19,517 nt of DNA. Origin: Cellvibrionaceae bacterium (GTDB lineage Bacteria > Pseudomonadota > Gammaproteobacteria > Pseudomonadales > Cellvibrionaceae). The position numbers were made by a program, and so were the translations under genes. The notes beneath the pieces were generated by a model. The model saw only the letters and a list, made by a program, of their open reading frames with translations, was not told where the DNA came from and made no database searches. Where the stretch lies: contig JALUYN010000108.1 in the NCBI GenBank assembly GCA_027012915.1, forward strand, positions 1 to 19,517, in the 5' to 3' direction. Positions within the stretch are counted from its first letter, which is position 1, and every line of letters begins with the position of its first letter. Below, one piece after another: positions 13,029 through 19,517 of this stretch.

Positions 13029-13781
13029 TTAGTCGAGAAACAGTTCGCTATAGTCTCTAATCTTGCGATTTGAGAAGTTTGGCGATCGACCTTCAATCTG
13101 CGCAGCAATGGCCTCCATATGGTCTTTGCTACCAAAAATCTTCTCTTGTAACTTCTCTTCCATTCTCAGACCTTCGGTGGAATCACCGTGCCAGGCGTTT
13201 TCAAATAAGTACTTTCCGTAGGTGATGGCATCCGGATTATTCCCCGCAATGGCTTTAGCAATCTGCATCGCACGCTCGTATGGCGAGTCGTCCAGGTAGG
13301 TGACCAATCCCAAGCGATCAGCCTCGTCCGCTCCGACCAGCCGGCCGGTGAACATCATTTCCTTGGCCACATCGATACCCACCAGATCTCTCAGCGTCTG
13401 AGAGCCGGACATATCGGGGATCATTCCCCAGCGAATTTCCATAATGGAGAACTTCGAATTGGAGTGCGCCACGCGAATATCGGCACCCAGCGCGATTTGC
13501 AGACCGCCACCGACCGCGGCCCCCTGGATGGCGCAAATCACCGGGACGGGCATGTTCTTCCACACATAACCTGGAGCCTGATAGAAGTTGGGGTTAAAAC
13601 CGCCAAAGCCATCCGGGAAAGGTTTTTCAGGAAATCCCCCACTGAAATTTTCAACATCCATACCGGCACAAAATGATCGGCCATTACCCGACAACACCAC
13701 AGCACGAATGGAACGATCCAAGGCCAAGCGCTTTCCCACCTCGGTAATTTGATCCAACAATTCAAACGACAGGGCATTCAT
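13029..13781 (-). CDS. Crotonase (enoyl-CoA hydratase/isomerase) family protein, 5' end frameshifted
   Basis: The intact 250-codon frame holds the crotonase core: RSFCAGMD (first oxyanion loop), QGAAVGGGLQIALGADIRVA (second oxyanion loop), and MEIRWGMIPDMSGSQTLRDLVG. Aligned with rat enoyl-CoA hydratase, the first catalytic Glu (Glu144) position is Gln95 and the second (Glu164) is Glu115. Asp123 sits where dienoyl-CoA isomerase has its Asp204. A classical hydratase is thus doubtful; an isomerase or another CoA-thioester enzyme is possible. The frame begins at MNAL, which in normal family members is internal (LNRPEKMNAL). The missing 23 N-terminal codons are present just upstream in another frame (see 13778-13849). 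If translated from 13781, via the ATGA overlap, it would lack its first beta strand. It lies between rnfH and the molybdoenzyme gene. Confidence 0.85.
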   Translation of the reverse strand: MNALSFELLDQITEVGKRLALDRSIRAVVLSGNGRSFCAGMDVENFSGGFPEKPFPDGFGGFNPNFYQAPGYVWKNMPVPVICAIQGAAVGGGLQIALGADIRVAHSNSKFSIMEIRWGMIPDMSGSQTLRDLVGIDVAKEMMFTGRLVGADEADRLGLVTYLDDSPYERAMQIAKAIAGNNPDAITYGKYLFENAWHGDSTEGLRMEEKLQEKIFGSKDHMEAIAAQIEGRSPNFSNRKIRDYSELFLD

Positions 13782-13849
13782 TTTTCCGGTCGGTTCAATC
13801 GAACATCCGCAATATGATCGTTAACTTCAACGGTAATAACTTCACTCAT
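13778..13849 (-). pseudogene. Detached N-terminal fragment of the crotonase gene
   Basis: From the ATG at 13849 this frame reads MSEVITVEVNDHIADVRLNRPEK and then TGA (13780-13778). That is a normal crotonase N-terminus running up to the conserved LNRPEK, after which the family continues MNAL. MNAL is present, one base out of frame. The break is at an A5 run (GGAAAAATG); a sixth A would restore a 273-residue protein. The stop overlaps the next ATG as ATGA, so termination-reinitiation could produce the downstream part, and -1 slippage of Lys-tRNA on the A run would yield the full protein. A sequencing or assembly error is the simplest explanation. Confidence 0.85.
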
Positions 13850-13865
13850 GGTCTCTACGCTCTTT

Positions 13866-14114
13866 CTATTTCTTGATGAGTTTTCGATAAATTTCTACTC
13901 GGTCACCAGCCTGCAACTCATGCTGATCGGCGTTGCGAATGGCCTTTCCAAAAATGCCCACTTTATTGACCGCTAAATCAATCTCCGGAAACTCGCTCAG
14001 AATTCCGGAGCGTTCAACCGCGGTCATTGCACTGGTGCCTTGCTCCACTTCGAAGGACATCAGCCGCTGTTGTTGAGGCAGTGCATAGGCCACTTCCACT
14101 ACTATTGTTTCCAT
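13866..14114 (-). CDS. rnfH: RnfH family protein (ubiquitin-like fold)
   Basis: An 82-residue protein of the RnfH/UPF0125 family, beta-grasp (ubiquitin-like) in fold, first named from the rnf operon of Rhodobacter. Family residues are evident: VEVAYALPQQQ, SGILSEFPEIDL, NKVGIFGKA and the closing GDRVEIYRKL. The Shine-Dalgarno AGGGAG is 7 bases before the ATG. Its role is unclear; it is linked to Rnf function by position, and in E. coli the homologue pairs with a RatA-type protein. Its first 101 bases overlap the open frame of rseC, an unusually long overlap discussed under findings. The first codons of the crotonase fragment lie 16 bases beyond its stop. Confidence 0.92.
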   Translation of the reverse strand: METIVVEVAYALPQQQRLMSFEVEQGTSAMTAVERSGILSEFPEIDLAVNKVGIFGKAIRNADQHELQAGDRVEIYRKLIKK

Positions 14115-14547
14115 TAGAGTGCTCCCTGTTCAGTAACCTGGGATGAAACCAGGATTGATGTTTGTGTCGATCGACAATCACTCGAGTCAACTGCACACTA
14201 ATCGCAAGCCCCAACAGACCACCTGCAATAGCGCCCCAATCTTCCCTTGTTAGAAACTCGCCCATCACAGCCCCTATCATCAAAGCGGCGATGGGAACGA
14301 TATAGCCAACCAGCACACCAAAAGTTATTGCGAAGCTCGGGACATAGAGGTCGACGGTCTGTCCTTGTTTCAGATCACTAGCGGGCTGCGGAATGGTCAC
14401 TTCTGAAATTTTGTTGCGACTGCCGAACAATAGCTTTTGTCCACAGCCACTTTTCAAACGGCAACTGTCGCAGGCAGATTGCTGCTGGTAGGAGAACACC
14501 ACATGATCATCCGCTACCGCACTAACAACACCTTCGGTTATGGCCAT
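14014..14547 (-). CDS. rseC: RseC/MucC family protein, SoxR-reducing system
   Basis: An inner-membrane protein. The N-terminal domain has a Cys motif ACDSCRLKSGCG (Cys26, Cys29, Cys35), presumably a redox or metal site. Two membrane spans follow, at about residues 72-95 (AITFGVLVGYIVPIAALMIGAV) and 103-122 (WGAIAGGLLGLAISVQLT). In E. coli RseC is encoded with rpoE and acts with the Rsx (Rnf) complex to re-reduce SoxR. Here it is directly in the rnf operon, 30 bases after rnfE, with GAGG 7 bases before its ATG. Recognisable family sequence ends near SWFHPRLL (about residue 140). The remaining 37 residues overlap rnfH and are low-complexity, unlike RseC. The true C-terminus may be at a TAA just before the rnfH ATG if one base is missing. 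Confidence 0.85.
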   Translation of the reverse strand: MAITEGVVSAVADDHVVFSYQQQSACDSCRLKSGCGQKLLFGSRNKISEVTIPQPASDLKQGQTVDLYVPSFAITFGVLVGYIVPIAALMIGAVMGEFLTREDWGAIAGGLLGLAISVQLTRVIVDRHKHQSWFHPRLLNREHSNGNNSSGSGLCTASTTAADVLRSGARHQCNDRG

Positions 14548-14577
14548 TGCCCCACCTCATTTACTGTTTCAAATAGC

Positions 14578-15297
14578 TCAAGTGATTGTGCCGGTTGTGC
14601 GCACGCGCTTGCTGCCGACACTCACTGTCGACTGGGATTTGCGCCGTTGCTCCAATCGATGATCGACGGCGTTTTTGAAAGCGATCAGAAAGCCCACCAC
14701 CACAAACGCTCCGGGTGGAAGTACCGCCACCAGAAAGCCCGGATAGTTGTCGAAGACTTGCCACTTCCAGCTTTCGGCAACGGGGCCGAACAGCAGCTGC
14801 ATATTGTCGAACAAGGTACCGCTGCCAATAACTTCACGAATCGCACCCACCGCCACCAATACCAGACAGAACCCCAACCCCATCATTAAGCCGTCAAACG
14901 CCGAAGGCAGCAGCGGATTCTTACTGGCGTAGGCGTCGGCCCTGCCAAGAATGGCGCAGTTGGTAACGATCAATGGGATAAAAATGCCCAGAATCAAATA
15001 GAGCTCGAATGTGAACGCCTTCATCAGCAATTCTGTACACGTGGTAAACGTGGCGATAATCATCACAAAAACGGGCAGCTTGACCGCCTCGCTCACATGA
15101 TTGCGAATAAGCGATACCACTACATTGGAACCTACGAGCACCAGGATCGTGGCCAGCCCCAAACCCAAACCGTTTACCACACTGCCGCTCACAGCCAGCA
15201 GTGGGCACAACCCCAACAACTGAACCAGAGCCGGGTTGTTGTCCCATAGACCGTTGCGGGCCACTTCGCCGTAGTTATGACTTAAGTTATGACTCAT
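14578..15297 (-). CDS. rnfE: Rnf electron transport complex subunit E
   Basis: A 239-residue polytopic inner-membrane subunit of the Rnf (Rsx) ion-translocating ferredoxin:NAD oxidoreductase, homologous to RnfA and NqrD. Typical sequences are [23 protein letters not shown] at the start, [14 protein letters not shown] (the conserved Cys segment involved in the membrane [2Fe-2S] site), [19 protein letters not shown] and [23 protein letters not shown]. About six membrane helices are visible. The ATG at 15297 is chosen over the upstream start at 15435 because [18 protein letters not shown] is the family N-terminus and GGAGG lies 9 bases before it; the longer frame runs through rnfG. It overlaps rnfG by 11 bases. 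The C-terminal 20 residues are basic and variable. Confidence 0.95.
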   Translation of the reverse strand: MSHNLSHNYGEVARNGLWDNNPALVQLLGLCPLLAVSGSVVNGLGLGLATILVLVGSNVVVSLIRNHVSEAVKLPVFVMIIATFTTCTELLMKAFTFELYLILGIFIPLIVTNCAILGRADAYASKNPLLPSAFDGLMMGLGFCLVLVAVGAIREVIGSGTLFDNMQLLFGPVAESWKWQVFDNYPGFLVAVLPPGAFVVVGFLIAFKNAVDHRLEQRRKSQSTVSVGSKRVRTTGTIT

Positions 15298-16006
15298 CGC
15301 TAGAGACCTCCACAATCTGAGGTGCCTTGGCCAGGGGCTGGCTGTCGTTAAACACCTGCAGTACACGACGCACTTGATTGACGACGGCGCGCGGGGTAAT
15401 AGTGGCACCGGTAAACTGATCGAACTCCCCGCCATCCTTCTTCACGGCCCATGTTGCCGCGTTACTTGTCGTCAACGCTCGTCCATTGAACGACAGAATC
15501 CAATCGTCTTTCTTGAGCTCGACTTTATCGCCCAGACCCGGGGTTTCGGCGTGGGCAAGTACGCGTACACCGGCCACCGTACCGTCGCTGTTCACTCCGA
15601 CGATCAAACGAATATCTCCGCTGTATCCGTCCGGCGCCACGGCGGGAATAATGACCGCCAGGGGCTCCCCCTGAAGCGTGGCGATATGCATATCACCGCC
15701 TTGCTTTAAGCCCAATGCCGACCAATACTCGGGAGCAATCGCACGAGTCGTATCCAGAAGGGCATTGTCGTGACGCTCTGCGGGTATAATCTCCAACAAC
15801 GCCCGGCGCGCGTTATCACGCTCAGCCATCGCAATACGCTCGGCTGTTTGAGTGTATGTGGTAGACAGCAAGACTGCTGTCAATAACGCAAAACCGCCCA
15901 GTAACAAACTGTTGGCAACCATGGAACGCGGTACCGTATTTTCCGCCACCGACTCACTTGCCAGTTCGTCTTTGTGCGTCATTTCATCTGATGGTTTTTC
16001 ATTCAT
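15287..16006 (-). CDS. rnfG: Rnf electron transport complex subunit G (covalent FMN)
   Basis: A 239-residue membrane-anchored flavoprotein with its catalytic part outside the cytoplasm. A hydrophilic N-terminal extension of about 27 residues precedes one membrane helix ([21 protein letters not shown]). The FMN-binding domain follows, with [28 protein letters not shown] and the flavinylation motif TGATITP. FMN should be esterified to Thr202 by the Ftp/ApbE flavin transferase, for which no gene is seen in this window. The Asp/Glu-rich N-terminal extension makes it slightly longer than E. coli RsxG. It begins 11 bases after rnfD. Confidence 0.95.
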   Translation of the reverse strand: MNEKPSDEMTHKDELASESVAENTVPRSMVANSLLLGGFALLTAVLLSTTYTQTAERIAMAERDNARRALLEIIPAERHDNALLDTTRAIAPEYWSALGLKQGGDMHIATLQGEPLAVIIPAVAPDGYSGDIRLIVGVNSDGTVAGVRVLAHAETPGLGDKVELKKDDWILSFNGRALTTSNAATWAVKKDGGEFDQFTGATITPRAVVNQVRRVLQVFNDSQPLAKAPQIVEVSSDES

Positions 16007-16017
16007 GGCACACTACT

Positions 16018-17091
16018 CTATTGGTCAGCAACGGCTTTTTCGGTGGCCGATCGCGACTTACGATGGCCGTAGGTTCTGGGCAGGGTGTAGTAATCGATAA
16101 AGGGCGCTGCGATGTTCATCAACAAAACGGCAAAGGCCACCGCATCGGGATAATTACCCCAGGTGCGAATGATGTAGACTAGCGCACCGATACCCGCGCC
16201 ATAGACAATGCGCCCGCGAGTACTGACCGCCGATGACACCGGGTCGGTAGCAATAAAGAATGCTCCCAGCATGGTCGCGCCTGAGAATAAATGAAATACA
16301 GGCGAACCTGAATTTTCTTCAGAGAAGTAGAACACCGAAGAGAGAATTACAATGGAAGCCAACATGCTTACGGGGGCGTGCCAGGTAAATACTTTCTTGT
16401 ACAACAGGTAAAGGCCGCCCAGCAAAAAGCCGAGATTTACCCACTCCCAACCAAGTCCTGCCCAACGGCCCTGTGCAAGAATCGGCTCAGCTTCCTTAAG
16501 CGCATCCCACGACATTGCATCGCTCTGCTTCAGCACATCGAGGGGAGTAGCGCCACTGTAGCCATCAAAATAGCCGTTTGAGCCTGGCGCGATCCAAATG
16601 TGGGTAACGGCCGTCCACAGATCCGGCAAATTTTTGTCGTTCGATAACAGAGCCTCGGGTACTGCCCATTGCGTCATCTGCACCGGAAACGAAATCAGCA
16701 GAATCACGTAGGCCACCATGGCCGGATTGAACGGGTTGTAGCCCAGCCCACCGTAGAGGTGCTTGGCCAATACAATTGCCGATGCCGAGCCAACCACCAC
16801 AATCCACCAGGCACAGTATGGGGGTAGCGCTATTCCCAGAAGCACACCGGTGACCAGCGCACTGCCATCACTAAGATAAAAACCCAACGGGCGACCACGC
16901 AGTTTCAGCATAAGAGCTTCACACAGCAACGCCGTAACACAAGCCAGAACGATATTTAAAATCGAGCCCACACCAAAAAAACAGGTCAGTGCAACGATAC
17001 CTGGAAGGCACGCCAGCGCTACGGCCAGCATCACTCGTTGCGTTTGATTGCTACCGTGAGCATGAGGCGAGGAAAGTTGTTTAAACGCCAT
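16018..17091 (-). CDS. rnfD: Rnf electron transport complex subunit D (covalent FMN)
   Basis: A 357-residue polytopic inner-membrane flavoprotein, homologous to NqrB, that carries electrons across the membrane with RnfG. The opening SSPHAHGSNQTQRVML, the LSDGSALVTGVLLGIALPP segment and YNPFNPAMVAYVILLISFP are typical. FMN attachment is expected at Thr182 in DGYSGATPLD. Conserved SGATMLGAFFIATDPVSSAVS and YPDAVAFAVLLMNIAAPFIDYYT occur near the end. About nine to ten helices are visible. Its ATG overlaps the rnfC stop by one base (TAATG), indicating coupled translation. Confidence 0.97.
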   Translation of the reverse strand: MAFKQLSSPHAHGSNQTQRVMLAVALACLPGIVALTCFFGVGSILNIVLACVTALLCEALMLKLRGRPLGFYLSDGSALVTGVLLGIALPPYCAWWIVVVGSASAIVLAKHLYGGLGYNPFNPAMVAYVILLISFPVQMTQWAVPEALLSNDKNLPDLWTAVTHIWIAPGSNGYFDGYSGATPLDVLKQSDAMSWDALKEAEPILAQGRWAGLGWEWVNLGFLLGGLYLLYKKVFTWHAPVSMLASIVILSSVFYFSEENSGSPVFHLFSGATMLGAFFIATDPVSSAVSTRGRIVYGAGIGALVYIIRTWGNYPDAVAFAVLLMNIAAPFIDYYTLPRTYGHRKSRSATEKAVADQ

Positions 17092-19091
17092 TAGAGTGCC
17101 TCCAATTCTGCCTGAGCCTGTTCCAGTTTTTGCTGGGTTTTGGTCACAGCGTTGGCAAATGCCGCGATATTTTCATCTTGATCCGCTTCGGCCTTTTGCA
17201 GTCTCTTTTGCGCCTTGAGCAATCGCTGTCGTAACGATTCCACCTGGGCCTCCAGCTTTTGTTGCGGAGACATTTCAGCGTTCGACTTGGCTTTGGCCAT
17301 GGCTCGAGCGATGGCGTCACCGGCGGCGTCCATTACCTCCGACGACGGAGGCGTAAATTCCGCGGGTTCCAACTCAGCCAATTCTTTTTCTGCGGCCTCG
17401 ATCTTTTGCGCAATCTTGTCGACCCCGGTCTGAAGCGCCGCCACGGTGTCGGCACCTTCGGCCTCGGCCTGTGACAGCTTTTGTTGAGCCTTGGTGAGAC
17501 GTGTACGCAGTGATTCCAAGTTTGCTTTGAGCTTTTCATCTGGCGCCATGCTCATCTTCTTTTGCGCACTGGCAATTGCTTTAGCTACCGGATCATTGGG
17601 ATCTTGACTGGCTGCAGGCTGATCAACAGGAGTAGATTCAGCCTGAGCTTTCTTAGCAGCTTGAGAACGCGCTTTGCGCGCCTGGCGCTTGGCTTCTTTC
17701 TCCGCCTCTTCTTTGGCGATGCGTTCCTGCCTGAACTCAAAGCGCTGGCGCGAACGATCCGATTTTTCTTTGTCGACAGCCTGCTGTCGTAGCGCGCCTT
17801 TACCAGCTCGAAAATACTGAACCAAAGGTATACTGCTGGGGCAGACAAAAGAGCATGCGCCACATTCAATACAATCATTGACATTGTGAGCTGTCAGTCG
17901 ATCGTGATCCTCTGCCTGCGCATACCAGTACATTTGTTGAGGCAACAAGCCAGCCGGACAAGCTTCGGCACACATGCCACAGCGAATACACGCCTGTGCT
18001 GGTTGTGGATCTGGAAATTCTTTGTAATCAGGAGCGAGAATGCAGTTGGTGGATTTAATCACCGGCACCTGCTCACTTTGCAGCGCAATTCCCATCATCG
18101 GGCCACCAGCAATCAAACGGGACGCAAGACCGTCGCGATAGCCATGATGCTGTAATACATGAGAAATCGGTGTCCCCAATTTGACTCTGATATTGCGCTC
18201 CAAGGTCAACGATTTTCCCACTACCGTGGTAATGCGTTCAGTTAGCGGCTTACCAAACCGAACGGCCTCATAGGCGGCCACGGTTGTGCCCACATTCTGC
18301 AATACAACACCGATACTGGCCGGTAATGAACCGCTGGGTACTTCCTGACCGGTCAAAATATAGATCAACTGCTTCTCGCCACCGGAGGGATATTTGGTGG
18401 GAAAGCTGACAACTTCTATGTCAGTACCAAGCGCAGCATGACGCAAGGCAGTGATAGCCTGGGGTTTGTTGTCTTCAACACCGATAACGACTCGTTCGGG
18501 GTTTCCCAGAAGGTGAGCGAGTAGCTGCGTGCCCTTAATGACATCGTCCGGACGGGTCTGCATCAGCAGATCATCGGCGGTTATATAGGGTTCACACTCG
18601 GTGCCATTAATAATCAGAGTGTCGATACTCTCACGCGGATTCAGTTTGACCGACGCAGGAAAGCCCGCACCGCCCATACCTGTAATTCCCGCGTCGCGGA
18701 TTTTTTGCAGCAACACATCAGCTGGTTGCGACAAATAATCTGGACACTCTTCGAATTCCATTTGTTGGTCCTGGCCATCGGGCTGCACCACCACACAGGG
18801 GCCGCTCATTCCGGAAGGATGTGGCAACACTCGATCTTCAATCGCAACCACGGATCCCGAGGTTGAAGCATGAACAGCGGCACTGATAAATCCCTTTGCA
18901 TCCGCAATTTTCTGTCCGCCCAGCACTTTATCGCCAACCTCTACAAGCGCTACTGCGGGCGCACCAATGTGCTGGCTCAGCGGGTATACCAGCTCTGACG
19001 GCAAGGGGATTTCACCCAACGGCATTTGCAGTGACTGCATCTTGTTTTCGGCCGGGTGCACTCCACCCGGAAGAGACCATATACGACTCAT
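17091..19091 (-). CDS. rnfC: Rnf electron transport complex subunit C
   Basis: A 666-residue peripheral cytoplasmic subunit, the NADH/FMN entry module of Rnf. The N-terminal Rnf-specific barrel ([19 protein letters not shown]) is followed by the NuoF-like FMN/NADH domain ([42 protein letters not shown]) and an SLBB-type segment. Two [4Fe-4S] motifs follow: Cys368-371-374-378 ([12 protein letters not shown]) and Cys407-410-413-417 ([12 protein letters not shown]). After residue about 440 comes a long charged Ala/Lys/Glu-rich coiled-coil tail, as in other gammaproteobacterial RnfC/RsxC proteins, where the tail length varies. This tail contains two 75-residue repeats (see 17094-17594). The start overlaps the rnfB stop by 4 bases (ATGA). 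Confidence 0.97.
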   Translation of the reverse strand: MSRIWSLPGGVHPAENKMQSLQMPLGEIPLPSELVYPLSQHIGAPAVALVEVGDKVLGGQKIADAKGFISAAVHASTSGSVVAIEDRVLPHPSGMSGPCVVVQPDGQDQQMEFEECPDYLSQPADVLLQKIRDAGITGMGGAGFPASVKLNPRESIDTLIINGTECEPYITADDLLMQTRPDDVIKGTQLLAHLLGNPERVVIGVEDNKPQAITALRHAALGTDIEVVSFPTKYPSGGEKQLIYILTGQEVPSGSLPASIGVVLQNVGTTVAAYEAVRFGKPLTERITTVVGKSLTLERNIRVKLGTPISHVLQHHGYRDGLASRLIAGGPMMGIALQSEQVPVIKSTNCILAPDYKEFPDPQPAQACIRCGMCAEACPAGLLPQQMYWYAQAEDHDRLTAHNVNDCIECGACSFVCPSSIPLVQYFRAGKGALRQQAVDKEKSDRSRQRFEFRQERIAKEEAEKEAKRQARKARSQAAKKAQAESTPVDQPAASQDPNDPVAKAIASAQKKMSMAPDEKLKANLESLRTRLTKAQQKLSQAEAEGADTVAALQTGVDKIAQKIEAAEKELAELEPAEFTPPSSEVMDAAGDAIARAMAKAKSNAEMSPQQKLEAQVESLRQRLLKAQKRLQKAEADQDENIAAFANAVTKTQQKLEQAQAELEAL
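17094..17594 (-). repeat. Two 75-codon repeats in the RnfC coiled-coil tail
   Basis: Residues 500-574 (17594-17370) and 592-666 (17318-17094) of RnfC are a tandem pair of equal length, with no gaps needed and about 34 identical positions of 75 by hand count. A 17-codon Pro-containing linker separates them. Each unit begins D-x-x-A-(KR)-A-(IM)-A, passes ESLR(TQ)RL(TL)KAQ(QK)(KR)L and ends in a Glu/Ala helix closing with EL-x-x-L. The copies have diverged at DNA level, so the duplication is old. Confidence 0.85.
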
Positions 19092-19516
19092 GCGGCCTCT
19101 CCTTCGTTCAACGCGCGGGAATCACCGGCAGGTGTCCGATCGCTGGCAATTAGATCCATTACTTGTAGCTGACTGGGATCCGGCTTGTGCCACTTCCAAG
19201 TGGTCAATGTGGTTTCCACCGGCACCATATCAATGCAGTCGACGGGGCAAGGCTCCACACACAGATCACATCCCGTGCATTCATCAGCAATAACCGTGTG
19301 CATTTGTTTCGCGGCTCCCAAGATCGCATCCATCGGGCAAGCCTGGATGCACTTGGTGCAACCTATGCACTCATCTTCGCGAACAAAAGCAACTTTTTTA
19401 ACATCGGATTCTTCACCATGTTCTTCATCAAGACTTGGCGCTTCCACATCCAGAAGATCTGCAATCGCATTGATGGTGGTCTGACCACCGGGAGGACATT
19501 TATTGATGGCATCGCC
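19088..19516 (-). CDS. rnfB: Rnf electron transport complex subunit B, 5' end outside the window
   Basis: The C-terminal 142 codons of the RnfB ferredoxin subunit; the start lies beyond base 19517. The visible part opens inside the cluster-binding domain ([11 protein letters not shown], with the last Cys of the four-Cys motif). It then contains two [4Fe-4S] ferredoxin motifs, [13 protein letters not shown] and [13 protein letters not shown]. The missing portion should include the membrane anchor and the first three Cys of the N-terminal cluster. RnfB accepts electrons from, or gives electrons to, ferredoxin or flavodoxin. rnfA would be expected further right. Confidence 0.95.
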   Translation of the reverse strand, partial: GDAINKCPPGGQTTINAIADLLDVEAPSLDEEHGEESDVKKVAFVREDECIGCTKCIQACPMDAILGAAKQMHTVIADECTGCDLCVEPCPVDCIDMVPVETTLTTWKWHKPDPSQLQVMDLIASDRTPAGDSRALNEGEAA

Positions 19517-19517
19517 G

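Noticed and set aside
12392..13060. 222-codon plus-strand ORF
   Set aside because: It lies opposite the molybdoenzyme gene, has no family resemblance and no plausible ribosome site; it is a shadow of a long conserved gene.
15298..15435. 46-codon N-terminal extension of rnfE
   Set aside because: It reads through the end of rnfG in another frame, contains no RnfE-like sequence, and a better start with GGAGG exists at 15297.

Overview
The window looks like chromosome from a marine-type gammaproteobacterium, perhaps from the Pseudomonadales / Cellvibrionales / Oceanospirillales side. This rests on gene content: an Rnf complex with RnfH and RseC, a CysI-type sulfite reductase paired with DUF934, a YeeN-like YebC protein, an OruR/ArgR-type AraC regulator, a Fur-controlled flavodoxin and a class II fumarase. 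No rRNA, tRNA, CRISPR array, transposase or phage gene was seen. Genes are close-packed, with short intergenic regions.

Left part (1-5073, mostly + strand): a small exported protein of unknown function and a YebC/PmpR-family protein come first. A 440-base gap follows that holds a decayed minus-strand locus. Then a textbook promoter overlapped by a Fur box drives a long-chain flavodoxin, two small unknown proteins, class II fumarase (fumC) and a previously uncalled 38-residue membrane peptide. This reads as an iron-sparing unit: flavodoxin substitutes for ferredoxin and FumC for Fe-S fumarase. It resembles the Fur-controlled fagA-fumC region of Pseudomonas.

Middle part (5079-10652): a minus-strand cysI-DUF934 pair (sulfite reductase) is divergent from a MocR/GntR-aminotransferase regulator. 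An exported c-type haem protein resembling cytochrome P460 is divergent from an AraC-family regulator, and the intergenic region between them carries strong palindromes.

Right part (10718-19517, all minus strand): one long probable operon is read right to left as rnfB (cut by the window edge), rnfC, rnfD, rnfG, rnfE, rseC, rnfH, a crotonase-family gene, and a single-subunit molybdopterin oxidoreductase. Rnf is a membrane ion pump linking NADH and ferredoxin/flavodoxin. RseC and Rsx/Rnf are both known to act in SoxR reduction, so their co-localisation here is informative. Two places in this operon look like single-base indels: an in-frame break inside the crotonase N-terminus, and a 101-base rseC/rnfH overlap. 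The molybdoenzyme appears to lack the usual Cys/Sec/Ser/Asp molybdenum ligand.

Together the window is rich in low-potential electron transfer: flavodoxin, Rnf, sulfite reductase, a molybdoenzyme and a c-type haem protein. Most families are known. The less expected points are the Rnf-RseC-RnfH-crotonase-molybdoenzyme linkage, the Fur unit with two unknown proteins, and the decayed divergent locus.
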